A stretch of 64,000 nucleotides of DNA, taken from Owenia fusiformis (lineage: Eukaryota; Annelida; Polychaeta; Sabellida; Oweniidae). The stretch is from positions 51,787,885 to 51,851,884 of the forward strand of contig CAIIXF020000001.1 of assembly GCA_903813345.2 (NCBI GenBank). The letters are read 5' to 3'. The notes under the pieces were generated by a model. The model saw only the letters and a list, made by a program, of their open reading frames with translations, was not told the origin of the DNA and searched no databases. Position numbers and translations under genes: made by a program. Below, piece by piece: positions 23,547-34,781 of this stretch; positions within the stretch are counted from its first letter, which is position 1, and the number at the start of each line of letters is the position of its first letter.

Positions 23547-23767
23547 CAGGCCTCCTAGACTTCCAACAACGCGAACATTTTCGATCAGATGCGTGGTTCG
23601 CGGTTACGGATCTCTGTGCGAGGTACAAGAAATATGTTCGGAAACAAGGAAATGGTGGTGCGCGACATAAGATTTCACGTTCGCGATATGAGATTCGTGG
23701 TTCGAGTGCAAGGAACGTAGTTCGCGGTATCAGAACTGATGTTCGCGTTGTTCTAGGAGGCCTGGGG
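23547..23767. mobile_element. Foldback element
   Basis: CCAGGCCTCCTAGA plus AACAACGCGAACAT at the left is complementary to ATGTTCGCGTTGTTCTAGGA plus GGCCTGG at the right, apart from a 6-base insert. The core is a degenerate run of TTCGCG, GTTCGCGG and GTTCGTGG words. The 207-codon frame spanning this and the next repeat (23429-24052) is not supported as a gene. Confidence 0.65.
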
Positions 23768-23883
23768 TCGAAGTGGTTGAAATTTGACTTAGGATGGAGA
23801 GAATGTTATTTTGAAACTGCCATCCTAGGCACGGATGCATTTAGAGTGTTCAGACGAATGTTGGGTGAGCATTATTTTACTTT

Positions 23884-24045
23884 ATCTAATAACCCTGTGC
23901 GACAGGGAGTCCTGTGCGACGGGACAGTCTGCGAGACTATAAATGACCATGTGCGACAAGGAGTCCTGTGCGACGGGACAGTCTGCGAGACTATAAATGA
24001 CCCTGTGCGACAGGGAGTCCTGTGCGACAGGACAACGCCTGCGAG
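23884..24045 (+). repeat. 54-bp tandem repeat, 3 copies
   Basis: CCTGTGCGACAGGGAGTCCT, GTGCGACGGGACAGTCTGCG and AGACTATAAATGA make a 54-base unit repeated three times, the last diverging to CAACGCCTGCGAGGCGATGA. The units keep frame because 54 is a multiple of three. They end against the next foldback element. Confidence 0.85.
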
Positions 24046-24815
24046 GCGATGATAAACGGTTACCTGTATTTTACAGGCGGGCAGGCGACCCAGGCGGGCG
24101 CTTTTATTTTTTCATAGGGGTGGTAGGATCAAAAACACATTCCAAAATTATTTTAATGCATGATTATCTTTGAGATTCTCTGTAACGGTGTAAGCGGTGT
24201 AACGGTGTAAAACAACATATCTGACACCCTCTGCAGGTCCTTGGGGTCGTGTGACATACGTGGTGGTTGGTACTTGGTGGTATATGTAGATATTGTAGCA
24301 GCAAATCTGTTCAAATAAAACGAGAGCGATAGCGATGTATGGGTCTGGTCTACTGCGCGCTGATTGGTCAACAGTGATCAGTGACGTCAGGGTCAAGTGA
24401 GGTCACCTGCTTGACCACTGAGAACATTACATTTAGAGAAAATCGGGACAAACTGAGCATGGCATAAGTAAACTGAACAATATTGCAAAATATTACACAG
24501 GATTTAAAAGGCCGAAACTGTTTGGAAAGTTCCTAAATTTAGTGTAATTAAAATCTTGACCGGAAGTTAAAAATCCAGTGTCCCTTGACCTGCCTGGAAG
24601 ACGACTTGATTTCCTATTTTCAAGGACAATTTGGATACTTTTAATTCGGGTAGGCCTAATGCCCAAGTATGTTAGCTTTTTTTGTTATGACAACATAATC
24701 TCAAAGATAGTCCATAAATTAATTTTACCACCCCTATGAAAAAAATAAAAGCGCCCGCCATGGTCGCCTGCCCGCCTGGGTCGCCTGCCCGCCTGTAAAA
24801 TACAGGTAACCCTTT
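24046..24815. mobile_element. DNA element with long complex inverted ends (~770 bp)
   Basis: The left end reads GGTTACCTGTATTTTACAGG then CGGGCAGGCGACCCAGGCGG; the right end is its complement with one extra ~17-bp internal GGCGGGCAGGCGACC block. Pairing extends inward through TTTTCATAGGGGTGGTA and ATTATCTTTGAGATT (arms ~125-133 bp). The interior has no transposase and contains a TGACGTCA word. It lies in intron 1 of gene A. Confidence 0.8.
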
Positions 24816-24821
24816 ATAGCA

Positions 24822-25124
24822 GTGTTTTCACCACTTGGACTCATTGTAGGTACTCTTCTCCTTGTTTTGTTTATGTGGAATATTAACAACTATTTTGATG
24901 AGGAAAATGAATTTAACTTGGAAGTTACTGATTGGGACAGACTTGAATTTAGTCCAAATCTCACATGTATGAATGGGGGAAGGGTACCTACAAGTGCAGT
25001 TCATAAAATTGAGTTATTTAATAGTTCATTGTATATTGGAAGTAGATGTCATGTTTATTTGGGAATAAGCCAGATTGGAAAGATGGTGACCCTTTCTGTT
25101 GTGAAACTAGAACACCTTTTTTAA
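24822..25124 (+). pseudogene. Unassigned 100-codon open frame with one membrane segment
   Basis: The frame has no ATG start (GTG at 24822) and begins immediately after the preceding DNA element. It encodes a hydrophobic stretch (LGLIVGTLLLVLFMW), an Asp/Glu-rich stem, a cysteine with N-glycosylation sites (NLTC, NSS), then IGSRCHVYLGISQIGK followed by VTLSVVKLEH. The last part faintly resembles the glycine loop and first strands of a kinase N-lobe, and a frame at 25660-25770 reads EVVTLGCSQRV, but the two are separated by stops and a MITE. Possibly a decayed copy of a type II membrane protein; function not assigned. Confidence 0.25.
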
Positions 25125-25249
25125 AGATTGAATAGCCAATCCGATTTATGTCACAAGTTTTTCTCTGATTGGTTTTTCAATTGACTGGTACTTTATTATG
25201 GATGAATGAGTTTAGTAATAGTGAATGCAAGAAGAGTGCTTATGATGAA

Positions 25250-25460
25250 CACACTACTATACCTAACACCTAGAAATGCATAAGATACTTTGTTTGTCTA
25301 ATTGAATTGTTTAATATATTTTTGAAAGTGCCTTACTAGCATCTAATTTTCAACCGATAAACCATTCATAAGGAACAGACAAATAAAAACAAATACATAA
25401 TCATTACTAATAAGCCAAATGGGTTGCTCATGAACACCTAATGCAAGGTATAGTAGTGTG
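25250..25460. mobile_element. Small MITE-like element
   Basis: CACACTACTATACCT and AGGTATAGTAGTGTG form exact 15-bp inverted ends, and AACACCTA also has an inverted partner further in. 211 bp, noncoding, in intron 1 of gene A. Confidence 0.6.
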
Positions 25461-26184
25461 GATGAATGGTCCTTGAACTGATTCAGATTAGTTATTACTT
25501 GGTATTACTTATGTAATATTCAGAAGTGCATTCACTACATCAGGCCATGGGATTCTTCTTTATGACATGTTTTAACGTAATTATTACCAAAATGAAATAA
25601 TAGTGACACACAAAGATCATTGGAACGTGGTGGTTATATTCCTCAGCGCTGTTTTGGTTTTCAAAATTAAGGAGGTGGTGACACTGGGTTGTAGTCAACG
25701 TGTAACTAAACCCCTTACACGGAATTTTTCTTTTGGATTGCACCAGTGGAACCATTTTCTTCATTTTTACATGCACATTGAATTTTGCGATTTGGTACTT
25801 GTATTGCAAAGTTGGTTATGGCAGCAAAATTGATATCTGAAAGGACTTGGGCTTAGGGAATTTTAAGATCATACCTGATAAAAGTTAACAGCAGCTCTTG
25901 GTTATACATGTAAGCACGTGGAGATATTCTGGTTCCATTGGTGTATGGGTTGGTAAAGACAGTAAACAGTACTTTAGGAATATAAATAGTCAAATTTATG
26001 GGTGATAATTGAAAGACTCTTGTTTTGAGTTCTCTGTTCTGTTTTTTGGGTTTTATTTTGAGTATTGGGAGGGGGATTTGGGATTTTTGTAGTGATATGC
26101 TGATTCAATGGGTATGGAATGTATAACGAATGGTTGAAACAGACAAAAATCTATTGCCCAATCCTTAAAGTGAAGTAACACTGG

Positions 26185-26235
26185 ATAGTATAGGTGTCAC
26201 TTAGGGATAGGTACTATCCTAAGTGACATCTATAC
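26185..26235. repeat. Hairpin at the start of duplicated-segment copy 2
   Basis: TATAGGTGTCACTTAGGGAT and ATCCTAAGTGACATCTATA are inverted copies with a short spacer. The right arm is the first part of the 65-bp segment that also occurs at 23373, so copy 1 carries only one arm. Confidence 0.7.
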
Positions 26236-26276
26236 CCATTCAGGTGAATGAGCTAATCAGTATCTTGAGTGATTTT
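26212..26276 (+). repeat. 65-bp duplicated segment, copy 2
   Basis: Partner of 23373-23437; see that entry. Near-identity suggests a recent duplication or two copies of a young element. Confidence 0.75.
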
Positions 26277-26863
26277 GGAATGGGTAACACAGTGTTGGGT
26301 TCATGTTGGGACAGCCTGTTGAATTAAGGGTAAGATCAGTTTGGGAAGTTTTCTTTCCCTCCCCCTCCCACCCTTGAAACTTCTATTATGTGTAGTAAGA
26401 TAGCTATCCAGTGGGCCTTCACAGTAAATAATCGATGTGAATATCATATATGCGTGCGCAATGCGGATCGAACAGTCATATTCATTTTGGATTTTCTAGC
26501 TTTAGGGTTTGGTCACTATCTATCATGAATCGAGAGAAACAGTTTGTTGCAAATACATATTGATAAGTTATGGTGATGACTAAGTGAGAGCAATTTACGC
26601 TAGTTTTAGCATTTTGCAACTTTGGCCCAGGTCCACGCCTCATAATTTGTTGACAGCACATTTTTAACTCATTTGTTATTAAATTTTCCTTTCAAATGAA
26701 AATGATCCAGACAGGTATTTAACTATTTTATGTGCCAATTATAACGCAGCTCCTTCGAAATTTGTTGCACCTCGGGAAATAGCAAAGACATCTTGCTCCC
26801 AATAGACCGACACGTGGTTGTAGAATCATGTCTCAGATTGAATTGACTTAAAATATGTTCCAG

Positions 26864-27109
26864 GTCATCTTTGTGCTGTGATGCTGTGAAAAGCTCTTGT
26901 GCAGATTCTTGTTGCGGACACGAAGATGGGATATTTTGTGACTGCTGTGCCAGAACAGAATCAGAAGTGCCGGCAGCAACGCATTTAAGCACTGGGGATA
27001 AAACATGCGAGATGAGATATACACCCGATGCTGACGGTATTCCTATCCATGAAATAAACAGCTGGAATAAATACAAATTCTTTAATCATAAAACCATGTC
27101 GGTAGACCT
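26864..27109 (+). CDS. Cysteine-rich secreted protein A, exon 2 (cysteine module 1)
   Basis: Acceptor TTCCAG|G and donor CT|GTAAGT; both ends phase 2; length 246 (82 codons). The peptide has CCDAVKSSCADSCCGHED then IFCDCC, the module CC-x6-C-x3-CC-x6-C-x-CC. A charged linker of about 50 residues with one more cysteine follows. No counterpart exon was found in gene B, so this module was gained in A or lost from B. The domain does not match the spacing of WAP, granulin, EGF or TIL modules as I know them; function unknown, presumably extracellular because of the signal peptide in exon 1. Confidence 0.75.
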
Positions 27110-27205
27110 GTAAGTAAAAGTCACTCTGACGCTTTACTTTCGTCAGTTGGGATAGCATTTTAGAGTCTTGATATATTATCATTTTTTCACTTTTTCATTT
27201 TTTAG

Positions 27206-27496
27206 ACCGGAATTTTGTTGCGAAAGTTTGAATCGTCTGAACAAATGTAAGCGTCCGGCAGTATGCTGCTACACGGACACAGAACCATTCTGCAAATGCG
27301 ATGCCCCTGGTGAAGATATCGGGTCCTTGTTTAAATATATCAAGAGCCAGAGGCCGGTAGCTGTCATTGTAAGCAAAGCAAGAATAATGGATGCAGAAGC
27401 GAAAATGAAAAAATACAGCAATACATTGTGTTTCAATGATACGGTGTCAGGTGCTGGAGATGCACTGTCGAGTGGAGGGGACACTTGGGTAAATTT
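27206..27496 (+). CDS. Cysteine-rich secreted protein A, exon 3 (cysteine module 2)
   Basis: Acceptor CATTTTTTAG|A and donor TT|GTAAGT, phase 2 at both ends, 291 bases. It encodes FCCESLNRLNKCKRPAVCCY, then EPFCKCD, a linker and the exon end DTWVNL. Gene B exon 2 (51750-52061) has the same layout (GCCERL, PAVCCYT, DPFCSC, end GWVNL), so the exon is conserved between paralogs and very likely coding. Intron 2 is only 96 bases. Confidence 0.8.
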
Positions 27497-27849
27497 GTAA
27501 GTCAGTTTTTTAATAGGACAGTGCTTTGCCCAGCAATCACAATAGGTTATATGTGATCCATCAAGCGTTGATTTTGTTGGTTACAGTAGACCTATAGCTA
27601 CCATACACGATAAAGAACGAATGGCTATAGACACCCCTGGGGTCACTTAACATTTTTTGAAAAATGCAATGTCGTTAATATCCTTGATATGTAGGACCAA
27701 ATTGTAGATAAATATGTATATTTTCAAGATATAGCAATGAAAAACATTTAAGATTACTGATATAAGTATATTTTGGTTGATTTGGGAGGTATGTATCACT
27801 TCCTGTGAAAATGTGATTTTTTTATGAGTCTCAGAAAATGTCTCCAGAA

Positions 27850-28030
27850 TATATGTTATGTTATGTTATGTTATATTTTATTTATGTCTCACGCCATTTA
27901 AAATACATACAATTATAAAACAATAATATTAAAATCGTCTGGCCCGGCCGGTGTCGACCTATGAGAGACTAGATTCATTATGACTATATAAAAGGTTAAA
28001 TTATCACAGTACGTCTTTTTAAAATCATTT
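27850..28030 (-). mobile_element. Probable LINE 3' end relic
   Basis: Read on the minus strand, a GTCTCTCATAGGTCGACAC segment leads to TGGCGTGAGACATAAATAAA and a short (AACAT)n tail. A 3' end with AATAAA and a simple-repeat tail is typical of CR1/L2-type LINE remnants. No reverse transcriptase coding is left. Confidence 0.45.
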
Positions 28031-28365
28031 TTATAAGTGTTTTGGATAGTGTCCTTTGTAGGCTCTGTGTTGACATAATATTGCAAAATTGTTGAATATG
28101 GTTAAGCTGGTGAAAGTCAGGAATTTCCTTAACACAATCTAAAAAAATGGAGTTCTATATATAATAAATATATATAAACCCAATTTGGCAGATGTCCCAT
28201 TGTTTGATTGTGTCACTCTATACATTCATTGGATTAATATTTTGTACACATAAATAGTCATTTTACAATATTCATTGAGGGGGATTAGTTATGTTTGCAA
28301 TTGTGTTGACCTACTTATTTTTTAGAGAGAGGAAGGTCATGATAAACTCTTGCTCTGTTCATACA

Positions 28366-28464
28366 ACGCCTGGTTTTTACCTAGAAAGTTATATGCATTG
28401 AGGGATTAGTGTACTTCTAACGTACTTCTTGAGGTATATAAAAATCTAGGTAAGGACCAGGCGT
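28366..28464. repeat. Hairpin, arms ~40 bp
   Basis: ACGCCTGGTTTTTACCTAGA pairs with TCTAGGTAAGGACCAGGCGT and further inward GTTATATGCATTGAG pairs loosely with TTGAGGTATATAA. Noncoding, gene A intron 3. Confidence 0.65.
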
Positions 28465-30203
28465 CATGCAAAAATGGAACTTTTATGCAATTTTCAGCAT
28501 GAATAAAATGATGTCAGCCATTTCGAAAATCCTTAGAATGATTGTGACAATTGTGTTTTATATATTCAAGTATATTTTCTTATCTAATAAATCATAATTT
28601 CATGAACTAATATTTATGCTTGCACTGAAGCATGACCTCTAGAGAAGCATATATTTTACCATGGCTCTAAACAACATAATAACTTGTAATTCCTTTCTAT
28701 ACATTCATATAAATGTACATGCAAAATTGAGATGATTGATGTACAATCATTTAATCTTCATGTGACAGGCGTCATTTTTGTCAATGAATACTTTTTTTTT
28801 ATATTATAGTTCACTGGCTGATCAAACCAATGTTCATATTTAGAAATCCAGCTCAACTTTATTGTGCAGAAGAAATATACTGTACAATCACAATCAGTAG
28901 GCGGGAAAACGACATTTGCTAATAAAATGCCCAGAGCAAAGGGAATTGTATGAATAAACTGCAATCACTCATTACCCCCTATATTGAGACAGGGGGTTAC
29001 ATCTAAATCATAGTGAACTCTTTTGAGGACTTCCTTATTTTGACTGAAGACGATGTATGTCAACTCACTTTTGGTGTATATCAAGCCAACCAATCTAAAC
29101 GATACACAGATAACCATCTTCAAATAGATGGGAAATATATGGCCTAATTTGTAAAAGCCCAGTAATAGGTTTGTGTCCTCTAAATCTCACTATACATGGG
29201 TGGAGTACAACCCAGATCCAGATATATGTAATAGTATTGATGCAATCACTGGGTGATGTTGTTCATGCCCAGTTAGGAGTAGGGCTGTAGGCACAAGGAG
29301 TATAAAAGCAAAAAGAAATGAACAAAGTTTGACATTTCAAAATCAAAAGATATGTCTGAAATGTTGTCATCTGAAGAAGATGATGATAGCTCATAGAGGC
29401 TCTTATATAATGAACAAACACATGAATGTGCTCATCTACAGAAGTACAACAGTTATGTAAAGTCCAGCGTAACCTTTTAGAAATTGTTATATTTAATGTG
29501 TTTTCAAATGTTGCCCCCTGTGCTTCCTCATTGTGATGCAAAATAATGAATTCAGTATTTTACTGCCACTTTAAAATAAACTGTATATGAGCAATTGATC
29601 TCAAGCAGATCAATATTTGATCGATTGATATGCATCTTTGACTTGTTAATTGCTTCGTGTGTTTTTTAATGTTACCCCTTGTTCTTTCTCATTGTGATGT
29701 AAATTAAAAATCTAAATATTCTTTCCTGACATATTTTTGTAGACAGTTGATCTCAATGAAGTATACAGAAGATACTATTCAATATTATTTAGCATTTTTG
29801 ACTTGTTATATTTTATGTGTTTTCGAATGTTGCCCATTATGCTTTGTCACTATTATGTAAGATAATATCAAGAGGATCAATTAAAAAGTCTTGAATGACT
29901 GTAAATAATGATTATATTGATATTAAATAGAAACAGTGAGAATAATGATGTGAAAAGAGTGATTTTTTCCTTCAAAAGGTCATTTTATATATGTTAATAG
30001 AATGACCTATATTTTGAAATATAAAGGTCAGATTGACCTAATTTTTGGATCTGGTTATCAAACGAAGTCCCTTCTTTGATATCCTGTACAATTTCTTCTA
30101 AATATCTTGGGGGCTAATATAGGGTCTTAAAGGCACTCGTCCTTTACTTTTTACTTTGAAATCGATGAAGCCATTTCCAAGTCGTCGACGGCATGTAAAG
30201 ACC

Positions 30204-32050
30204 CCTGTTACACAGGCCAGTTGAAATGCTTCGTTACGAAGCAATTTGACAAAAAGCTTCGTAACGAAGCAATTTTGGGCCAGTGTAACACCTCCGCCTT
30301 CGTTAGAAAAGCTTAGTTGATAACGAAGCAATTGAGTAGAAAATTCAACGAAGGTTAGGTCCCAACGAAGCTTTTTTGGCCTGTGTAACAGGTAGCTTCG
30401 TTAGAAATTGCTTAGTTGGCGGTTTGCGCATGCGCGTAACAAAGAGCACATTCATCATTTTGTATTAAATGAGAGGAATTGCGAGGAAAGAACATGTTTT
30501 TAAGTACGTATCATTATAATGCCACGTTTTGATTAAAATAATTACCTATTTGCGTCACTGATTGACGCTAACTCAAGCCCTAAACGCCACGTACAAATGT
30601 GATTTACCGTCTTTCGTAGCATTTCATTCGATTCCCTGCCTTTCCTCGCATTGATATGACAAAACGTATTAAATCTAAAAAACTCAGGTTCACCGTATAT
30701 ATGTATACGGTAGCTTTGAAACGTTTATCTGATCTATTTGAGAATAAACCTAGAATATTTAAATGTCCCTCTTTCGGAAAACTCCGTCTCAAGTGTGGAG
30801 GGGTAAACTTTTGAAATTACATAAGATATGCTTACTAAATAGAAAGTTGTGGCATACATGTTTAATATTAATTTTTTCTTGCGCCTTGAATAATTATACC
30901 TTGAATGTAATTCTAAAGGTGTTAATACCATGATACTGATACAATTGCTTCCCGGTGAATCACATCAGGTGAATTTAGCCGATTTGATTGATTCGAAAAT
31001 GTCTCTCTTCAGAAATCGTATTCAACTGGCTATCGCCCCATTGCAATACTTGTACTAGTCGTTCCATTATTCTATTCTTCGACGATTTTAAATTGTAATT
31101 GAATTTAAACTTCATGTTTAAATATATTGAATTAATTACGTTTCAAAACTTCCGTATACAAATACGGTAAAACCACCTGCGGACAAGGAACGGTGGCCAA
31201 AATTGTTTCGTGTCGACAGATATTTGCCACAGAGAGGCTGCATGTTTTAGGCCAGCCCCAAACACTATTGATGTGTCGTAAGACTATGCTTACAACTGAT
31301 ATTCAAGTTTCTTCCTATTTGCGCCATTTTCGAATTCAACGGACGGCTGATGGATTAACATACTAATTTATGTCAAACTCACTCAAATATGCATGGAATA
31401 TTGGCGAAACGGGTAATATTCATATTAAGATGAATTGGTCATGAAATAGTAGTTAAACCACCAGCCGAACACCAAGATATTTTAGTAATGGCTACACTAT
31501 TTGAAATATACTGAGAAGTCCATTTGGAAATTGAACGTTTTTATACGATATTACATACTAGTCCTCTGTATAAACCCCAAATCCAATTCCTCCTAGTAAT
31601 TGACATAGGCCTATTTTTATTCCATATGTTTTCCAAAGGAAATGATTGAAAATGAAAACAATACTTGTAATCGTATTGACAGGTGAAATATATAAAAATC
31701 GAAATGATAGGAAAAATGTATGGACATGTGTACGGAATGATCACATTCATCTGGTTTTATTTTCCCGAGAATTTTGATCTAGTCTTTTTCTGTGCTGAAT
31801 TGTTAAAATAAAGATTAAAAATTATATTTTTGAGTTTCATCAATTGTTTATATCAAAAGAATAAAGATATTAATCATAATAAGTGGGTGGGGCAGATGAG
31901 TAATGCGCACGCGCAACGAAGCATTTTAAGTGCAGTGTAACACCAAATAATTGCTTCGTTAGGGTTGGATATAGCCAGTGTGGACACAATTTTGTCGCTA
32001 ACCTTCGTTACAAAAATGCTTCGTTAGACTCAACCAAGCAGTGTAACAGG
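30204..32050. mobile_element. Non-autonomous DNA transposon with subterminal repeats (1.85 kb)
   Basis: The ends CCTGTTACACAGGCC and GCAGTGTAACAGG are inverted. Both subterminal regions are packed with inverted and direct copies of GCTTCGTTA / TAACGAAGC (at least eight on the left, four on the right), likely transposase-binding sites. GCGCATGCGCGTAAC at the left faces GCGCACGCGCAACGAAGC at the right. The interior (30.45-31.88 kb) has no transposase frame. No target duplication could be identified with confidence. Confidence 0.7.
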
Positions 32051-32403
32051 TACTTAAGAAGCCTCCCCCAAACAAGCTCTGATGTGTAAACTCAAGGTAG
32101 AATAGTTGACGTGACATAGTGTAGTTGGTATCTAGATTTTACGAGGGGTAGTATAGTTCTCCCGCTTTTATTTCATCTGCTGATAAACATTTGACCAGAA
32201 ATCATTTATGGGAACTCCAGTGTGTCATTTTAAAGAGATCGAGCAGCCATGCCAGAATATCAAAGTATCACAAAAAATGTTTACATTTTGGGAGATATCA
32301 TCACTGACAAAATGTTTCCAAAATCAAATCAAATCAAAAGTAGGCATTGAATTAAAGTATGGACGGATTGGAATAGTCTCGTATATCAATGATGCATTCG
32401 AAC

Positions 32404-33062
32404 TCGAAATGGTAAAGATTAAAAGGTGGATTGGATCGAGTGGATTGGATTCATGTAAAAGGTGGATTGGATTGGGAATCTTCAAAATAGGGATTTTACT
32501 TAAAAAGTTCTATTGATCTCCCTCTAAGAAGATTGTTGCTCTCCTCACTTCCACAATGTCAAATAATAGATGTAATATTATTTTGCATGGGTGGGTTAAA
32601 CTGGTGACCAAGTACCTGCTCAATGATACACAATATTATTTTCATTCCAAGGGTAATTTTAGACTTTTCATAAATCATAAGGCAGACTGGTTTGAAGATC
32701 TATATCATGTTTTCAATCCAAACTGAGAATAGCAGAAATGTTTTGCGAACATTCACACATAAATTTGAATGACAGCTTTTATCTACAGATTTATGTTTAT
32801 GATGTCTTACAAACGTTGTTTTACAAGGGAAAGCAGTTAAATACTTAAGAGTATCCATGCACTAATTGGAGTATGTATTTATCATTGCTTTGTTCTGATT
32901 TCTCAAAAGGGACCTGTAATACTGGAGAGGGAAATCAACAGAGGAAGATCAACAGAAAAAATCGTATAAGAAATTCCATATTTTGAAGACTCCCGATCCA
33001 ATCCACCTTTTACATGAATCCAATCCACTAGATCCAATCCACCTTTTAATCTCTACCCTCGA
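32404..33062. mobile_element. Foldback element with ~86-bp arms next to exon 4
   Basis: Left arm 32404-32489 and right arm 32979-33062 are inverted copies, about 90% identical, each with three GGTGGATTGGAT-type words (AAAAGGTGGATTGGATC and GTGGATTGGATTCATG on the left). The 490-bp interior is noncoding. The right arm ends 118 bases before a gene A exon. Confidence 0.85.
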
Positions 33063-33180
33063 AATAGCCTGGTCAAGCCGGAATAGTCGGGGTTTATCAA
33101 AATGTAACGTTCGATGTCACTATGATCTACAGATATTGTTTTTGTTCTATTTCTCGAACTTTTCATTTAATATGTTGCAG

Positions 33181-33378
33181 GAGTGACAAATGTTGTTTGT
33201 TTAAAGAAGCGACATTTTTAGGAAAGTGTTGCCGTATTGATGAATACGAATATTGTTTCGATTGCGCAGATGACACTTTCACAGCAGAGAAAACCCCATC
33301 CGATTGTTTCATACAAGTATCCAGTGAAATGAGCATTGCCAATGACAGGCTACCACCAAGAGAAAGAGTTCAGAGTGT
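33181..33378 (+). CDS. Cysteine-rich secreted protein A, exon 4 (cysteine module 3)
   Basis: Acceptor TTGCAG|G, donor GT|GTATGT, phase 2 at both ends, 198 bases. It encodes DKCCLFKEATFLGKCCRIDE then EYCFDCADD and a tail with one more Cys and SSEMSIAND. Gene B exon at 58968 matches closely (ECCC, EATFVGKCC, DYCYDCPDD, STEMNIVNN), which fixes the frame and both splice sites. This module differs from module 1 by lacking the single middle cysteine. Confidence 0.85.
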
Positions 33379-33948
33379 GTATGTACAGGGTGTCAAATAT
33401 ATGGTATATTCCTGCTTATTTCTGAGAAAATACCAATACCGCATATGCAACATTGAAAGTAGGTTCTAATTAGAGGCCCCACGTGAAGTTTGAGAATCGA
33501 AAATTGTTTGATCATCAAAACTTAATTATTTATTATGACTTTAAAAATATTAAAATTTTCCTAAAAAAATTGTTTGTCTTTAATTTGAAACCATTAATAA
33601 TAAATTCTGTACGCCTAATTTGAAATTCTTTTCTGTTATTGTGAGTAAATTCCATTTTATTTTTTCAACAAATATTCTTAATATTTGCTGTTTATTGATA
33701 TTTATAATGTACAGTTTCATAGACAATAGCGGGTTGAACCTTTACATTTGAGGCCCTACAATAATGTTTCAAATATTATCCGTAAAAATGAAAATATATT
33801 TAAAGTCTCATCGTTTTAAGCAACGCCCTCTCCATCTCTATCCTTGATGCTACGAGTATCACATCAGACATTCTTGGCTAAAATGATAAATGCTTGAGAA
33901 TTTCAATGTTTTTCTAAACATCAATGTTCAAATGAATTGTTGTTTCAG

Positions 33949-34056
33949 CTCATCGGTATGTTGTTCCATCTATAAATACAAAAATTGCACGACCAAGGAA
34001 AGTTGGCCATTCTGCAGACCAGGTTCAGATTCTGACTCACCACAAAGCAAGCGAAG
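33949..34056 (+). CDS. Cysteine-rich secreted protein A, exon 5 (short cysteine module)
   Basis: Acceptor TGTTTCAG|C and donor AG|GTGATT (weak), 108 bases, phase 2 at both ends. The peptide has VCCSIYKYKNC and WPFCRPG, then a Ser/Asp-rich end. Gene B exon at 60083 shares VC, WPF and the basic end before the donor, with divergence between. Shorter than the other modules (36 codons); it may form one folded unit with exon 6. Confidence 0.7.
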
Positions 34057-34530
34057 GTGATTTTTGTATCATATAAATCATAACATTGTTGTTTTTCTCA
34101 ATTTCGGAGTTATCAATGACCCACTTTGCAGAAAGTTGCAGAAAAATGTAAATTGCAGAAATAAATAAATTAAATCGTCAAGACCTACACAGAGGTAGTA
34201 CTATTTCTATAAAGGTAGAATCTCTAACAAATCGACATGATAATAAGCTAAGATGGACCTAAATTGATCATGTGAAAGTTATAATAAGTTTGATCAATTT
34301 AAAATTGTCGCAACTGAACATATTACACATATACAGCATAAAATCGATTTCCAATCGTTCGACATTTTAACCGGAAACTACTTTCTTGTTCACCTTTAAA
34401 CTAAAATAGATGTTTTAAATCGAGAAAAATATCTGTAATTGAAAATTGTATTGAGATGTAAACTTTTCTTACTGTTTTGTTGACACCTATCCGTTTTGTC
34501 AATGCTGACCATCTGACAAATAAGAATAAG

Positions 34531-34650
34531 AAAAATGAAAAGACTTGAACGAAAACACGTTAAACAGTTATACAAAGACCTGTGTTCACCGAAAACGACT
34601 TGCAACAGAAGTATGGATTCAGATTCGTTGGTTCCCTATGATGCCGACAT
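34531..34650 (+). CDS. Cysteine-rich secreted protein A, exon 6
   Basis: The donor AT|GTAAGT is clear. The acceptor is uncertain: AG at 34529-34530 is used here because phase 2 is kept, but 34523-34524 or 34541-34542 are also in phase. The conserved core is LCSPKTTCNR, matching CSKTTCKG in gene B (61381-61476), and both exons end with a similar VPY..(A/V)DM sequence before the donor. Basic residues precede the core in both. Confidence 0.6.
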
Positions 34651-34781
34651 GTAAGTTACTAAGATTTACGACATCTTAAATGTCACTCGACTTTTTTGTA
34701 ATTTTGAATCACAGAAAGCATTCTGAAGTTTCAAATTGGCGCCACGTTTAATTTTTGGCATCCGCCTAATGTATATCACTT

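Larger units (their letters stand above)
27497..33180 (+). other. Gene A intron 3 (5.7 kb)
   Basis: Bounded by GTAAGT and TTGCAG. It contains a LINE 3' relic (27.85 kb), a hairpin (28.37 kb), a 1.85-kb DNA element (30.2 kb) and a foldback element ending 118 bases before exon 4. The stretch 28.47-30.2 kb has no recognisable gene; related ATGTGTTTTC..ATGTTGCCC words near 29.50, 29.66 and 29.82 kb suggest an old repeat. Confidence 0.65.

Noticed and set aside
23429-24052. 207-codon open frame
   Set aside because: It runs through a foldback element and a 54-bp tandem repeat; the peptide is a by-product of repeats without stops and has no splice or start context.
29263-29541. 92-codon minus-strand frame in gene A intron 3
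   Set aside because: No domain, no neighbouring exon signals, composition like surrounding noncoding DNA.
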